Shown in pieces: positions 6,668 to 7,622 of a DNA stretch of 7,622 bases. The translations under genes and the position numbers were made by a program. The notes below the pieces were generated by a model, which searched no databases, was not told the origin of the DNA, and worked only from the letters and a program-made list of their open reading frames with translations. How positions within the stretch are numbered: the stretch's first letter is position 1; every line of letters begins with the position of its first letter. Where the stretch lies: NCBI GenBank assembly GCA_947169455.1, contig CAMVPV010000057.1, positions 1 through 7,622 on the forward strand, in the 5' to 3' direction. This DNA comes from an uncultured Clostridia bacterium. Lineage in GTDB: Bacteria > Bacillota_A > Clostridia > Oscillospirales > Ruminococcaceae.

Positions 6668-7622
6668 TTATGACATATTGCCTGCTTTATAGCTGTCTAT
6701 CATCTTCTTGCTTATGGGTGCAGAACGGCGAGAATACCTCTCACCCCTGCGAACATACGTAAAATCGCGGTTTAAGCCGGTTTTCAGCTTTATCTCCAGC
6801 CGCATCGAAGTGCGGTCAACGGGTATCGCGTCTATCCGGTCGATCATCGTCCGCGCAAGCTCATCGACCTGCTCACAGGTCATGTCACCATCGGGACGGT
6901 ACATATTCCTGAAATAATCTTCGATCTTTTTCATCTCGGCAGCGTAGTCAGCTTTTTCACAAAAACTCTTCTCCAGCGCCGCGATGTCCTCCTCCAGCTG
7001 TGAGATCAGCACGTTCGCTCCGTCGTTGCGCCTGCGGAATTCCTCCCGCGTGATGACTTCATCGGTATAGAGGTCGAGCAGCTTGTCCCGCTTGGCTTTC
7101 TCCTTTTCAAGCTGCGCCTTCATGCCGCTGATCTGCCTGCGGATGTTCTCTTCATTGTTCGTTTCGCTGTATATTTTGAGGAAATCGGAAACGTACTCCT
7201 CAATGTTCCCAGCGACCATCTTGAAATAGTCGGAGAGCATCTTGTAAAGGTCACGTTCGAGTATCGAACAGCTCGGACATACCGATGCGCTCTTGCGCTT
7301 CTTCTCCGAGCATATCCACTGATAGATCTGGTTGCCCTTTGACACGCTGTTGGAATAGCTCGTCCGCCAATAGGGGACGTCGTGCTCGCGGCACCATATC
7401 TTCCCCGTAAATACGCTCTTGTCCTTGAATGAACGTGTGCGCGTCTTTATAGCATCGCTGCGCTCGCGGAATATCTCGTTGCACTTCTCCCACGTTTCCT
7501 CATCTACTATCGCAGGAACGACCTCTCCCGATTCGTCGCGGTACATAATCCACTCGTCCTCCGGCAGGAAACGCTGCTCCTTCGTGCGGTAGTCAACCAC
7601 CTTGACCTTGTTGACGCAGTAC
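6668..7622 (-). CDS. Large serine recombinase (recombinase family protein), 5' end missing
   Basis: Partial gene. The frame is open to the right edge and begins in mid-protein (YCVNKVKVVDYR...), so the GTG at 7600 is not a start. About 317 residues are present. Large serine recombinases run about 500-560 residues, so the catalytic resolvase domain with its serine lies outside. Counting from the codon at 7600, residues 1-50 are the end of the Recombinase domain (VPAIVDEETWEKCNEIF, 28-44). Residues 62-120 form the recombinase zinc ribbon, with ligand candidates C70, H73, C97, C108 and C111. Residues about 150-230 are a charged coiled coil with the DELL-like hinge LYTDEVITREEF. The basic C-terminus follows. 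Such enzymes integrate and excise phages, conjugative elements and other islands without a host-encoded recombinase. No frameshift is seen in the visible part. The attachment sites are not identifiable here. Confidence 0.87.
   Translation of the reverse strand, partial: YCVNKVKVVDYRTKEQRFLPEDEWIMYRDESGEVVPAIVDEETWEKCNEIFRERSDAIKTRTRSFKDKSVFTGKIWCREHDVPYWRTSYSNSVSKGNQIYQWICSEKKRKSASVCPSCSILERDLYKMLSDYFKMVAGNIEEYVSDFLKIYSETNNEENIRRQISGMKAQLEKEKAKRDKLLDLYTDEVITREEFRRRNDGANVLISQLEEDIAALEKSFCEKADYAAEMKKIEDYFRNMYRPDGDMTCEQVDELARTMIDRIDAIPVDRTSMRLEIKLKTGLNRDFTYVRRGERYSRRSAPISKKMIDSYKAGNMS

Noticed and set aside
1..7622. CRISPR array, tRNA, rRNA or insertion sequence
   Set aside because: No regularly spaced repeats, cloverleaf with acceptor end, rRNA-like sequence or terminal inverted repeats were seen on either strand by eye.

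Overview
The window looks like a chromosomal segment of a Gram-positive anaerobe of the Clostridia, most likely a Ruminococcus-type Oscillospiraceae. This rests on the gene families present, the strong AGGAGG-type ribosome sites, sigma-A-like promoters, and U-tailed hairpin terminators. The species cannot be fixed from the sequence alone. Five genes are visible and two of them run off the window edges.

Left part (1-3426): two co-directional + strand genes 11 bases apart. The first is the 3' part of a DUF2791/BrxD-like P-loop ATPase, and the second is a complete Lhr-like superfamily II helicase of the BrxHI type. This pair is known from type 2 BREX (Pgl) phage-defence loci. Related pairs also occur beside TerB-domain proteins in Firmicutes (from memory). 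The rest of the locus lies left of the window, so the exact system cannot be named. A strong hairpin (3386-3426) closes the unit and also serves the convergent operon.

Middle part (3430-5930, - strand): a two-gene ABC export operon with a 4-base ATGA overlap. The ATPase protein carries an N-terminal multi-pass membrane domain resembling DUF5684. The partner is an ABCG/White-like ABC-2 permease. A near-consensus promoter and a perfect 14-bp palindrome lie in front of it.

Right part (6083-7622): a small YccF-family membrane protein gene on the + strand, with its own promoter and a leader dyad. It is followed by a perfect 16-bp hairpin terminator shared with a convergent large serine recombinase gene, of which only the C-terminal two thirds or so is present. 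The recombinase marks this as mobile or accessory DNA. It may be the mobilisation gene of an island carrying the left-hand defence-like pair, but the intervening ABC and yccF-like genes look like ordinary chromosomal cargo, so this link is only a hypothesis.
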